DNA of 7,107 nucleotides from Thermogutta sp. (GTDB taxonomy: Bacteria; Planctomycetota; Planctomycetia; Pirellulales; Thermoguttaceae), in assembly GCF_014359955.1 (NCBI RefSeq), contig NZ_JACIYL010000169.1, positions 1 to 7,107 on the forward strand. Direction: 5' to 3'. Position 1 is the first letter of the stretch. The number at the start of each line of letters is the position of its first letter. This document shows positions 1 to 6,307 of this stretch, piece by piece. Both the position numbers and the translations under genes were made by a program. Below the pieces are notes generated by a model that was given only the letters and a program-made list of their open reading frames with translations, had not been told where the DNA came from and ran no database searches.

Positions 1-66
1 CTTTCGCCGGGAACTGAAGTCCCGCACGGAAAGCGGGGCTAAAGCCCCGCACTCCACATATGGAGT
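1..66. repeat. Cluster of three short palindromes (REP-like)
   Basis: Three inverted repeats sit nearly end to end: CGGGA/TCCCG (8-12 with 20-24), GCGGGGC/GCCCCGC with a TAAA loop (33-39 with 44-50), and ACTCCA/TGGAGT with a CATA loop (51-56 with 61-66). The middle one is the strongest, a perfect 7-bp GC-rich stem. Clustered palindromes of the GGGGCTAAAGCCCC kind resemble dispersed extragenic palindromes seen in many copies in some bacterial genomes. The cluster could also serve as the 3' end or terminator of a gene left of the window, but no T-run follows. No coding sequence is apparent here. Confidence 0.55.
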
Positions 67-85
67 TGCCGCGGGCACGACAAGC

Positions 86-132
86 GCGTCCCTCCAGGCT
101 GGGCGGGCGCCGCAGAAGGCGTCCCTCGGCTG
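86..132. repeat. Imperfect direct repeat in the upstream non-coding stretch
   Basis: GCGTCCCTC occurs at 86-94 and again at 119-127, each followed by GGCTG after a 2-nt difference (86-101 and 119-132). It continues the repeat-rich character of 1-66 and may belong to the same dispersed element. The rest of 1-180 shows no credible gene on either strand and no RNA gene that I can recognise. Confidence 0.4.
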
Positions 133-180
133 CAATACCACCCAAAAGCTCTCCCCGCGAGCATCTCCGAACATTCCATG

Positions 181-219
181 TTAACAAATTCTTAACAATT
201 CCTTAACAAATGCCTAACA
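181..219 (+). promoter_or_regulatory. PHO box: four 11-bp-spaced TTAACA repeats
   Basis: TTAACA is found at 181, 192 and 203 and CTAACA at 214, an exact 11-bp period of four half-sites in an AT-rich island within GC-rich flanks. Known PHO boxes have this design: direct hexamer or heptamer repeats one helical turn (11 bp) apart, with TTAACA-type half-sites in Bacillus PhoP targets and CTTAACC-type ones in cyanobacteria. Four units would accommodate two response-regulator dimers. The last unit occupies the place of a -35 element, 9 nt before a TAAAAT at 229-234, which is the arrangement of PhoB-activated promoters. I infer phosphate-starvation activation of pstS and probably of the whole operon. 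Confidence 0.88.
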
Positions 220-228
220 GAGCGTCTT

Positions 229-234
229 TAAAAT
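229..234 (+). promoter_or_regulatory. -10 element of the pstS promoter (candidate)
   Basis: TAAAAT matches the sigma-70 -10 consensus at five of six positions and lies 9 nt downstream of the last PHO half-site. There is no separate good -35, as expected when an activator substitutes for it. Transcription would begin near 240-242, giving a leader of about 140 nt before pstS. The hexamer alone is weak evidence; its spacing from the PHO box is what supports it. Confidence 0.6.
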
Positions 235-277
235 CAAGGCAAACGTGGCCACGACAGAAAGACCCAAAAGGGGCGGT

Positions 278-297
278 ACGATTCTAAACGATTCTAA
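278..297 (+). repeat. Perfect 10-bp tandem duplication in the pstS leader
   Basis: ACGATTCTAA is repeated twice head to tail with no spacer. It lies downstream of the predicted transcription start, so it would be in the untranslated leader. It may be a duplication without function or a second protein- or RNA-binding site; its 10-bp period differs from the 11-bp PHO box and the motif is unrelated to TTAACA. Confidence 0.5.
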
Positions 298-301
298 GCT
301 C

Positions 302-321
302 CCCGAAAGGATTTTTTCGGG
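302..321 (+). other. Leader hairpin upstream of pstS
   Basis: CCCGAAA (302-308) pairs perfectly with TTTCGGG (315-321) around a 6-nt loop. No T-run follows the 3' arm, so an intrinsic terminator is unlikely. It would lie in the 5' untranslated leader, about 60 nt before the pstS start, and could stabilise the transcript. It does not match any riboswitch class I recognise. Confidence 0.35.
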
Positions 322-369
322 CAAAAGCGCGGTCTGACGACCTGCTGTGTGTTACGCTCCGTGAAAATG

Positions 370-375
370 AGAGGA
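370..375 (+). promoter_or_regulatory. Ribosome binding site of pstS
   Basis: AGAGGA ends 5 nt before ATG 381 (8 nt before the adjacent ATG 384) and is the best Shine-Dalgarno-like sequence in the window. pstC and pstA lack a comparable site, which fits stronger translation of the binding protein than of the membrane subunits. Confidence 0.6.
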
Positions 376-380
376 AACCA

Positions 381-1394
381 ATGATGACGACGAGAAGATC
401 ACTTCCAGTGCGTTGGCTTGCCGGACTGGGGCTGACCGTGTTCAGCATCTGGGCGTTCCATGCGACCTGTTTCGCCCAGGTCCAGGTTGACCCCAAACTC
501 CCGGACTACAAACCCGTGCAGGGGGTGTCGGGCAACCTGAAAAGTGTCGGCTCCGACACCATGAACATCCTCATGACCCTTTGGGCGGAGGGTTTTCGTC
601 GTTACTATCCCAACGTGCAGATTGAGATCGAAGGAAAAGGCTCATCCACGGCACCGCCGGCCCTTATCGCGGGGACAGCGCAATTTGGGCCGATGAGTCG
701 CCCCATGAAGGAAGCCGAAATCGACCAATTTGAGGCCAGGTTCGGCTACAAGCCAACTGCCTTACCCTCAGCGATCGACATGCTGGCCGTCTATGTGAAT
801 AAGGACAATCCCATCAAAGGATTGACACTCCAGCAGGTGGATGCCATTTTCTCGAAGACCCGGCGCGGCGGTTATCCCACGGATATCCGCACCTGGGGCC
901 AGTTGGGCCTGACCGGAGAGTGGGCCTCCCATCCGATCAGTCTCTACGGCCGAAACTCGGCATCCGGAACGTATGGATTCTTCAAGGAGCACGCCCTGTT
1001 CGGCGGCGACTTCAAAGATGAGGTCAAGGAGCAGCCGGGCAGCTCATCCGTGGTTCAGGGCGTTGCGAGCGATCGTTATGCCATCGGTTATAGCGGAATC
1101 GGCTACAAGACCGCCGACGTGCGAGCCGTCCCCCTGGCTGCCAAGCCCGGGGCACCCTTCGTCCCTGCTGAACCCGAGCATGCGTACACAGGGGATTATC
1201 CCCTCGCCCGGTTTCTTTATGTGTACGTCAACTATAAGCCGGGAACGCAACTGGATCCGCTTCGGGCGGAGTTCATCAAGTACATTTTCAGCAAGCAGGG
1301 GCAAAGCGATGTCATTCGCGCCGGTTACTATCCCGTGCCGGCTGTCTTTGCCCGCAAGGCGTTCCAGTCTGTGGGGCTGTCTGTTGACTTCTGA
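381..1394 (+). CDS. pstS: Phosphate ABC transporter substrate-binding protein PstS
   Basis: This 337-residue protein is the phosphate receptor of the Pst high-affinity uptake system, acting outside the cytoplasmic membrane and delivering phosphate to PstC/PstA. Residues 1-32 look like a Sec signal peptide: RR at 5-6, a hydrophobic stretch at about 12-26, and probable cleavage after CFA (30-32). The Cys at 30 lies in no good lipobox, so a soluble periplasmic protein is more likely than a lipoprotein. PstS-type ligand segments are visible: GSDT (57-60), GKGSST (85-90) followed by the FGPMSRP segment (102-108), and GRNSASGT (190-197), whose Arg and SGT are typical phosphate contacts. Length is normal for the family. 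ATG 381 is chosen for its Shine-Dalgarno spacing; ATG 384 is equally possible. It is first in the pst operon, behind a PHO box, and followed by a 312-bp gap with strong hairpins. Confidence 0.95.
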   Translation: MMTTRRSLPVRWLAGLGLTVFSIWAFHATCFAQVQVDPKLPDYKPVQGVSGNLKSVGSDTMNILMTLWAEGFRRYYPNVQIEIEGKGSSTAPPALIAGTAQFGPMSRPMKEAEIDQFEARFGYKPTALPSAIDMLAVYVNKDNPIKGLTLQQVDAIFSKTRRGGYPTDIRTWGQLGLTGEWASHPISLYGRNSASGTYGFFKEHALFGGDFKDEVKEQPGSSSVVQGVASDRYAIGYSGIGYKTADVRAVPLAAKPGAPFVPAEPEHAYTGDYPLARFLYVYVNYKPGTQLDPLRAEFIKYIFSKQGQSDVIRAGYYPVPAVFARKAFQSVGLSVDF

Positions 1395-1443
1395 AGTTCC
1401 GCGCTGGTATCTGGTGAATGAGTTTTCGACAACAGTTGGGGCT

Positions 1444-1470
1444 GAACTGACCACATCCGCAGGTCAGTTC
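1444..1470 (+). repeat. Perfect 9-bp stem hairpin after pstS
   Basis: GAACTGACC (1444-1452) and GGTCAGTTC (1462-1470) form a perfect 9-bp stem with a 9-nt loop, extendable by a wobble pair at 1443/1471. It lies 49 nt after the pstS stop. The sequence after it is not a T-run, so mRNA stabilisation or processing is as likely as termination. Confidence 0.6.
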
Positions 1471-1491
1471 GCATTATCCTAAAAAGATCAG

Positions 1492-1520
1492 GGCAGGGGC
1501 GCCGAGGAGCCGCCCCTGCC
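1492..1520 (+). terminator. GC-rich hairpin, possible partial terminator or pstS mRNA 3' end
   Basis: GGCAGGGGCG (1492-1501) pairs perfectly with CGCCCCTGCC (1511-1520) around a 9-nt loop. The 3' flank TTCCC has only a short T stretch, so on the + strand this is at best an imperfect intrinsic terminator. The left flank contains AAAAA at 1481-1485, so on the - strand the stem would be followed within a few nt by a T-run, although I see no - strand gene that it would serve. Placed between the gene for the binding protein and the genes for the membrane subunits, it could yield excess pstS transcript, a known arrangement in binding-protein transporter operons. Confidence 0.45.
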
Positions 1521-1706
1521 TTCCCATAGAGTCCCGCGTCAATCTTAAAAGAAATAGGCCATGCACCGGGGAACGAGTGTCCATGGGCAATGCGGATGCT
1601 GGCAGTTGCGCGAGCAGAATTGGCGGGAAGACCTGACAGCGGACACGCCCCATGCGAGCCATCAAACCTGACATGAGCGGTATCCTTTTGGTTAGCGTTG
1701 ACAAGC

Positions 1707-4475
1707 ATGGTGGATAGTTCATCACGGCGAAGAACTCACGTCGTCCACTGGATCGATCGAACCGCTGGCTGGATCATCACCCTCGGAGGCGTCAGCACGA
1801 TCGTCGCCGTCCTGGGGGTTTTTGTGTTTCTGGTGTGGAGCGTGCTTCCGCTGTTCTGGCCCGCGTCTTTAACCCCTCAGACGCTTGTGCCCCTTGCGAT
1901 GGAAATGCCAAGTGCCGCCTCAATTGTTACGGAGGCACCCGGCAGGCGTCCGACTTCTGAAGCCCCGCAACAACGGCGGCAAGCCCGGCAGACCGACCGT
2001 CAATTGCCTGATGACGCTCTTTCTTCGAACCCTGGGGTGTTTGGTTTAGATGAGTCCGTTTCCATACTCTGGGGCGTCTCGCGAACGGGCATCCTTTCTA
2101 TATGGGAACTCCGCCACGGACAGTTGGTCTGGCAGGCTCCATTAACCGAATCGGAAAACATCGTCTGCGCCACGGTGGACGCTCGACGACGATCATTTGT
2201 GCTAGGAACGCGGGACGGCAAACTGCTGCCGGGAAGTTTCACGATCCAGATAAATTCTGTCCCTGAGGAAGAAGTTCCCACCCAAATCAGATCCCATTGG
2301 CCGAGCCCGGCGGCTGAGACCAAGGTAGTCATCGAGGGCGATACCGCCTGGTGGCCCACCGGACATGGGATGTGGCAAAGCCTGCGTGTCTCGATCTCGC
2401 GGGAAGATCCGGTCGCCCTGGGTGACCGAGCCGTCCTGCTGGTGGACTCCTCTTTTCGCGGTGACACCCGACTGGTAGCGGCTCTCACTGACGACGGAGT
2501 CCTCCACGTGGGGACCTCGGAAAAGAAGCTCAACTTTTTGACCGGCGAAGAGACGGTGACATTTTCCGGGGGTTCGCTGGAATTGCAGACGGAGCTCGGG
2601 GGCAATTTTCCCGGTTATCTCTGCATGTCGGGGGTTGGCGATTCGCTCTACCTGCTGTGGAAAGATGGACGGCTGCTCCGCATTGACTGCCGTGTGGTGG
2701 ACTCCCTGCAGGTCGCGGAAAAACTCCGAGTCACCCAGGGAAACGATACCGTCACCGCATTCGGTCAGCTCATCGGAAAGAACACCCTCCTCGTTGGAAC
2801 CCGCGAGGGCAGTGTGTCGGCCTGGTTCCCCATCAAGCCAGAGAATGCCAACACCCCGGATGGCGTGCAGCTTGTGCGGGGGCATGTTTTTCGCAAGGGC
2901 CAGGCCGCAGCCGTGTGTTTCGGTCCGTCGCAGCGGAGTCGCCTGTTCGCCGTCGCGTACTCCGACGGAACGGTGAGAGTCTTTCACGCCACAAGCGAGC
3001 AGGTCGTCGCGGAAGACAGGTTTGTGGCAGAGGTGACTGCGTCATCTGCTCAAGCTTCTCAACAACCCTTTGCCGTCACGAACGCCGCAAAACCGTGGAG
3101 GAGACACATTTCGGCTGTGGCGATGGGTCCCAAAGAAGACGCCCTCATCGCGGTGGAAAAACACGTGGCCCGGCTTTGGCGCCTAGCCGCTCCTCACGCC
3201 GGTATCACGCTCCGTTCGGTGTTCGGACGGGTTTGGTATGAAGGTTACTCGAAACCGGAGTTTGTCTGGCAATCATCGAGCGGTACCGACGATTTCGAGC
3301 CCAAGTACAGCCTCACTCCGCTCATTTTCGGAACGGTGAAAGCCACTGTGTTCGCCCTCCTATTTGCCGTACCACTGGCGCTTCTGGCCGCCGTTTATAC
3401 CAGCGAGGTACTTCACAAAAGTGTGCGGGCGTATATCAAGCCCAGCCTGGAGCTGATGGCGGGACTGCCGAGCGTGGTCCTGGGTTTTCTGGCGGCACTC
3501 GTGTTTGCCCCCTGGGTGGAAACACGCCTTCCTCAGGTCCTGGCTGTGTTCTACACGGTGCCCTTTGCGCTGCTGCTGGGCGGCCACCTCATTCGTCTTC
3601 TGCCCAGGTCCTGGCAGTTCGTTGTGTCGCGGTATCGGTTCTGGACGATCCTGGTGGCCTGCGCGGTGGGCATTGCCCTGGCCAACTACGCCGGCCCACT
3701 GGCCGAGAAGGCCTTCTTTCACGGAGATATCAAGGCATGGTTGAACGGGAGGGTGGGAACCGGGACTCCCGGCTGGGCTTTTGCGTTATTGCCCCTCGTG
3801 GGCATGCTCATCGCGGCAGGTCTGATCGTTTCGATCGAACCAGCGATTGAAAGACTTCTGCCGCTTGCTTCTCATCGACTTTGGGCATGGACCAAGCTCG
3901 GTCTGTTTCTCGTCGGGATCGTGGCGGCGTTCGCTGCGAGTTTCCTTCTGGGGTGGCTGCTGACGCATGTCCTGGGCATCGATCCACGCGGATTGTTCCT
4001 TGGTACGTACGTGCAGCGGAATGCCTTCATCGTCGGTCTTGTGATGGGTTTTGCCATCATTCCCATCATCTACACAATCGCCGACGACGCCCTGACGGCC
4101 GTGCCGGATCACCTCCGTGCGGCGTCTTTAGGGGCGGGTGCGACGCCCTGGCAAACTGCTATCCGCGTGGTCATTCCCACTGCTATGAGCGGGCTTTTCT
4201 CGGCCCTGATGATCGGGCTGGGGCGTGCTGCCGGGGAAACAATGATCGTCCTGATGGCCGCCGGAAACACGCCCATCATGGACTGGAACATATTCAGCGG
4301 CTTCCGAACGTTGTCGGCCAACATCGCGGTGGAATTGCCCGAGGCGGTCCAGTACAGCACGCACTATCGTATGCTGTTCCTGGCCGGACTTTGCCTTTTT
4401 GTCATCACGTTCATCGTCAACACGGTTGCGGAGCTGGTGCGTCTCCGGTTCCGCAAGAAGGCATTTCAGTTGTGA
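1707..4475 (+). CDS. pstC: Phosphate ABC transporter permease PstC, extended form with a beta-propeller-like insert
   Basis: One of the two channel-forming permeases of the Pst system, about 922 residues against about 320 in E. coli PstC. Residues 22-47 form the first membrane segment. Residues about 52-535 are a soluble insert with WD40/propeller-like strand repeats, for example SILWG...GILSIWE (119-134), SDGTVRVF (419-426) and VARLWRL (487-493); standard PstC topology would place it in the periplasm. The permease core begins near 536 (LTPLIFGTVKAT), and the EAA loop that contacts PstB is at 793-845, from DDALTAVP to GRAAGET. Extra hydrophobic segments at about 645-665, 690-711 and 731-753 lie between the usual core helices, so I count about ten in total. 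The start is uncertain: ATG 1707 is preferred, TTG 1698 in frame is possible, and neither has a clear ribosome site. Enlarged PstC proteins of this kind are known in other bacteria. Confidence 0.93.
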   Translation: MVDSSSRRRTHVVHWIDRTAGWIITLGGVSTIVAVLGVFVFLVWSVLPLFWPASLTPQTLVPLAMEMPSAASIVTEAPGRRPTSEAPQQRRQARQTDRQLPDDALSSNPGVFGLDESVSILWGVSRTGILSIWELRHGQLVWQAPLTESENIVCATVDARRRSFVLGTRDGKLLPGSFTIQINSVPEEEVPTQIRSHWPSPAAETKVVIEGDTAWWPTGHGMWQSLRVSISREDPVALGDRAVLLVDSSFRGDTRLVAALTDDGVLHVGTSEKKLNFLTGEETVTFSGGSLELQTELGGNFPGYLCMSGVGDSLYLLWKDGRLLRIDCRVVDSLQVAEKLRVTQGNDTVTAFGQLIGKNTLLVGTREGSVSAWFPIKPENANTPDGVQLVRGHVFRKGQAAAVCFGPSQRSRLFAVAYSDGTVRVFHATSEQVVAEDRFVAEVTASSAQASQQPFAVTNAAKPWRRHISAVAMGPKEDALIAVEKHVARLWRLAAPHAGITLRSVFGRVWYEGYSKPEFVWQSSSGTDDFEPKYSLTPLIFGTVKATVFALLFAVPLALLAAVYTSEVLHKSVRAYIKPSLELMAGLPSVVLGFLAALVFAPWVETRLPQVLAVFYTVPFALLLGGHLIRLLPRSWQFVVSRYRFWTILVACAVGIALANYAGPLAEKAFFHGDIKAWLNGRVGTGTPGWAFALLPLVGMLIAAGLIVSIEPAIERLLPLASHRLWAWTKLGLFLVGIVAAFAASFLLGWLLTHVLGIDPRGLFLGTYVQRNAFIVGLVMGFAIIPIIYTIADDALTAVPDHLRAASLGAGATPWQTAIRVVIPTAMSGLFSALMIGLGRAAGETMIVLMAAGNTPIMDWNIFSGFRTLSANIAVELPEAVQYSTHYRMLFLAGLCLFVITFIVNTVAELVRLRFRKKAFQL

Positions 4476-4525
4476 TATCAACTCCAAGACTTCCGCAAAC
4501 CAAAACGGCTTAACGGTTCAAGTCG

Positions 4526-6283
4526 ATGACACAGGTTTTAAGCCCGAGAAAAACACAGCTTTCTCGTGAGCGTCCGGATTTCCGGGACAGCCCGGCGCGA
4601 TTGCTTTCGGCGTATGCTGAGCCTTCCCTGTGGCTGACCGGTGGCGCGCTGGTCATTGCGCTCGCCATGATGTTCGGCCTGCTGGCCCTCATCCTGGTCG
4701 AGGGAACACGGACTTTCTGGCCGCTTCGTGTCGTCCGGTGGGAACTGCCGGATCGCGTGGTAATGGGAGAAATTACCCGGAGTGAATGGTTTCGCCCGGA
4801 CCTCCAATCCATTCAGACCATGCCACCGGAGCTGCGAAAGGCCTTCCAGGAGTCGATGGACAAGCACAACGGCTGGGTCCTCCGGTATCTGGTGAGAACA
4901 GGTAACTACGAACTCACCAATGAGCACTTCCGGTGGGTATCTGCTCCTGAGATCCACCTGGGCAAGACGACCTGGCCTGAATGGGCTCTCGTTTTAGAGC
5001 GGGTGGCGTGGGGACGGTTTTATGGAGTTCCCGTGGCTTTTCTGATCGATGGCAAGCCCCAGGCCACGACTGCCCCCGAAATATGGGACAGCTTTCTCCG
5101 CTGGCATCCGGAGGTTCGACGCCGGTTCCGGACCATCAGGCGGTTGGAAACGCGCGTTCTGGGCGACATCAATCACGATCTGGAGTCCGCCCGTCTGCGT
5201 CTGCGGTCCGTAGAAATGCAAGAGGGCAAACAGTCTCCACGTTACCGCCGGTTGGAAGCGGAGGTCGCCCAAGCAGAAAAGGAACTCCACGCACGTTACG
5301 AAGCGGTGCGGCAGGAGATCGAGCAATTGCGAGCCGAGAATGCTCGCTACACCCTTCGCCTGAAAACCGCCGATGGCCAGGAGAAAGACATCGCACTGGC
5401 CGACATCGTTCGTGCCTATCCGGCCAACCAACTTGATCTGGCTGGGCGATGCCGGGTTTATCTCAGCCGTGTCTGGGAGTTTTTAACGGACGAACCGAGA
5501 GAGGCCAACACGGAAGGCGGCATTTTTCCGGCGATTTTCGGGACAGCATTTCTCACCCTTTTAATGACCATGGCTGTCGTTCCCCTGGGTGTACTGGCCG
5601 CACTTTATTTGCGGGAGTACGCCAAAGGGGGCGTGATCGTCAGTGGTTTACGGATTGCCATCAACAATTTGGCCGGGGTGCCCAGCATCGTTTTTGGCGT
5701 GTTCGGTCTCGGATTTTTCTGCTACCTGGTGGGCGGATCGATTGATAGCGTTTTCTTTCGGGCCCGGCTTCCCAACCCGACGTTCGGGACCGGTGGAATC
5801 CTGTGGGCGTCCCTGACGCTTGCTCTGCTCACGTTACCGGTGGTCATTGTGGCCACCGAAGAGGCGTTGGCTGCCGTTCCGCGATCGGTTCGCGAAGGTT
5901 CCTACGCCTGCGGTGCCACGCGTTGGCAGACGCTTCGTCGGGTTGTTTTACCCCAGGCGTTTCCTGGGATCCTCACTGGCACGATTCTGGCAATGGCTCG
6001 CGGTGCTGGGGAAGTTGCCCCACTCATGCTGACCGGCGCCGTCAAACTGGCTCCGGAGTTACCCATTGATCATCGCTTCCCGTACGTTCATCTCCAGCGG
6101 AGTTTCATGCATCTGGGTTTCCACATTTACGACCTCGGTTTTCAAAGCCCCAACAGCGAAGCTGCCAAGCCGATGGTATTTTCCACAACGCTGGTGCTGA
6201 TTCTGCTTATCCTGGCGCTCAACCTTTGGGCTTTCGCGCTGCGTGCCCGTCTACGCCGGGCCGCTCATGTCTTGCATATATGA
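4526..6283 (+). CDS. pstA: Phosphate ABC transporter permease PstA, extended form with a coiled-coil insert
   Basis: The second Pst permease, 585 residues against about 300 in E. coli PstA. A single membrane segment at about 36-58 is followed by an insert to about 333. The insert contains a TGNYELTN...FRWV segment, like that of other enlarged PstA proteins, and a charged heptad-like region at about 199-280 rich in R, E, L and A, probably a coiled coil. By topology the insert should be periplasmic, beside that of PstC. The permease core starts at about 334 ([13 protein letters not shown]), includes the [11 protein letters not shown] segment, and has its EAA loop at 445-497 (EEALAAVP to GAGEVAPL). 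The E. coli-type GET reads GEV here. The gene begins 50 bp after pstC; no clear Shine-Dalgarno sequence precedes ATG 4526 and no alternative start looks better. The pstC-pstA spacer shows no promoter that I can defend. Confidence 0.94.
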   Translation: MTQVLSPRKTQLSRERPDFRDSPARLLSAYAEPSLWLTGGALVIALAMMFGLLALILVEGTRTFWPLRVVRWELPDRVVMGEITRSEWFRPDLQSIQTMPPELRKAFQESMDKHNGWVLRYLVRTGNYELTNEHFRWVSAPEIHLGKTTWPEWALVLERVAWGRFYGVPVAFLIDGKPQATTAPEIWDSFLRWHPEVRRRFRTIRRLETRVLGDINHDLESARLRLRSVEMQEGKQSPRYRRLEAEVAQAEKELHARYEAVRQEIEQLRAENARYTLRLKTADGQEKDIALADIVRAYPANQLDLAGRCRVYLSRVWEFLTDEPREANTEGGIFPAIFGTAFLTLLMTMAVVPLGVLAALYLREYAKGGVIVSGLRIAINNLAGVPSIVFGVFGLGFFCYLVGGSIDSVFFRARLPNPTFGTGGILWASLTLALLTLPVVIVATEEALAAVPRSVREGSYACGATRWQTLRRVVLPQAFPGILTGTILAMARGAGEVAPLMLTGAVKLAPELPIDHRFPYVHLQRSFMHLGFHIYDLGFQSPNSEAAKPMVFSTTLVLILLILALNLWAFALRARLRRAAHVLHI

Positions 6284-6289
6284 CGAGAG

Positions 6290-6307
6290 ATGGCTTTACT
6301 AAAATGA
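6290..6307 (+). other. Five-codon mini reading frame overlapping the pstB start (speculative)
   Basis: ATG 6290 is followed by four sense codons and a TGA at 6305-6307, which overlaps ATG 6304 of pstB as ATGA. A GAGAG at 6285-6289 touches the mini-ORF start. Such an overlap could couple translation into pstB, but a frame this short can occur by chance and nothing else supports it. Confidence 0.15.

Larger units (their letters stand above)
1395..1706 (+). other. Long pstS-pstC intergenic region
   Basis: This gap is unusually long for the inside of an operon. Its first third holds two strong hairpins, annotated separately (1444-1470 and 1492-1520). From 1521 to 1706 I see no PHO-like repeats and no convincing promoter: the TTGACA at 1698-1703 has no -10 at suitable spacing. 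There is also no credible gene. Transcription of pstC probably comes by read-through from the pstS promoter. Confidence 0.6.

Noticed and set aside
1..132. CRISPR array from the clustered repeats upstream
   Set aside because: The repeats are unequal, short and palindromic, without regular spacers.
973..1482. Open frame of 169 codons overlapping the 3' half of pstS
   Set aside because: It lies in another frame of a clear PstS and has Arg/Ser-rich composition typical of a GC-rich shadow frame, with no recognisable motif.
1698..1703. TTGACA as a -35 box for a separate pstC promoter
   Set aside because: No acceptable -10 hexamer occurs about 17 bp downstream, and the site overlaps the start of the pstC frame.
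2202..2987. 261-codon antisense frame within pstC
   Set aside because: The opposite strand encodes a continuous PstC; the antisense product shows no domain and no start context.
3881..4513. 210-codon + strand frame over the pstC 3' end
   Set aside because: It overlaps the conserved EAA loop coding region in a different frame; its His/Arg/Cys-rich sequence is a shadow.
4511..4518. CTTAACGG-like sequence before pstA as a PHO half-site
   Set aside because: It is single, with no partner 11 bp away and no -10 element, so chance is the simplest explanation.
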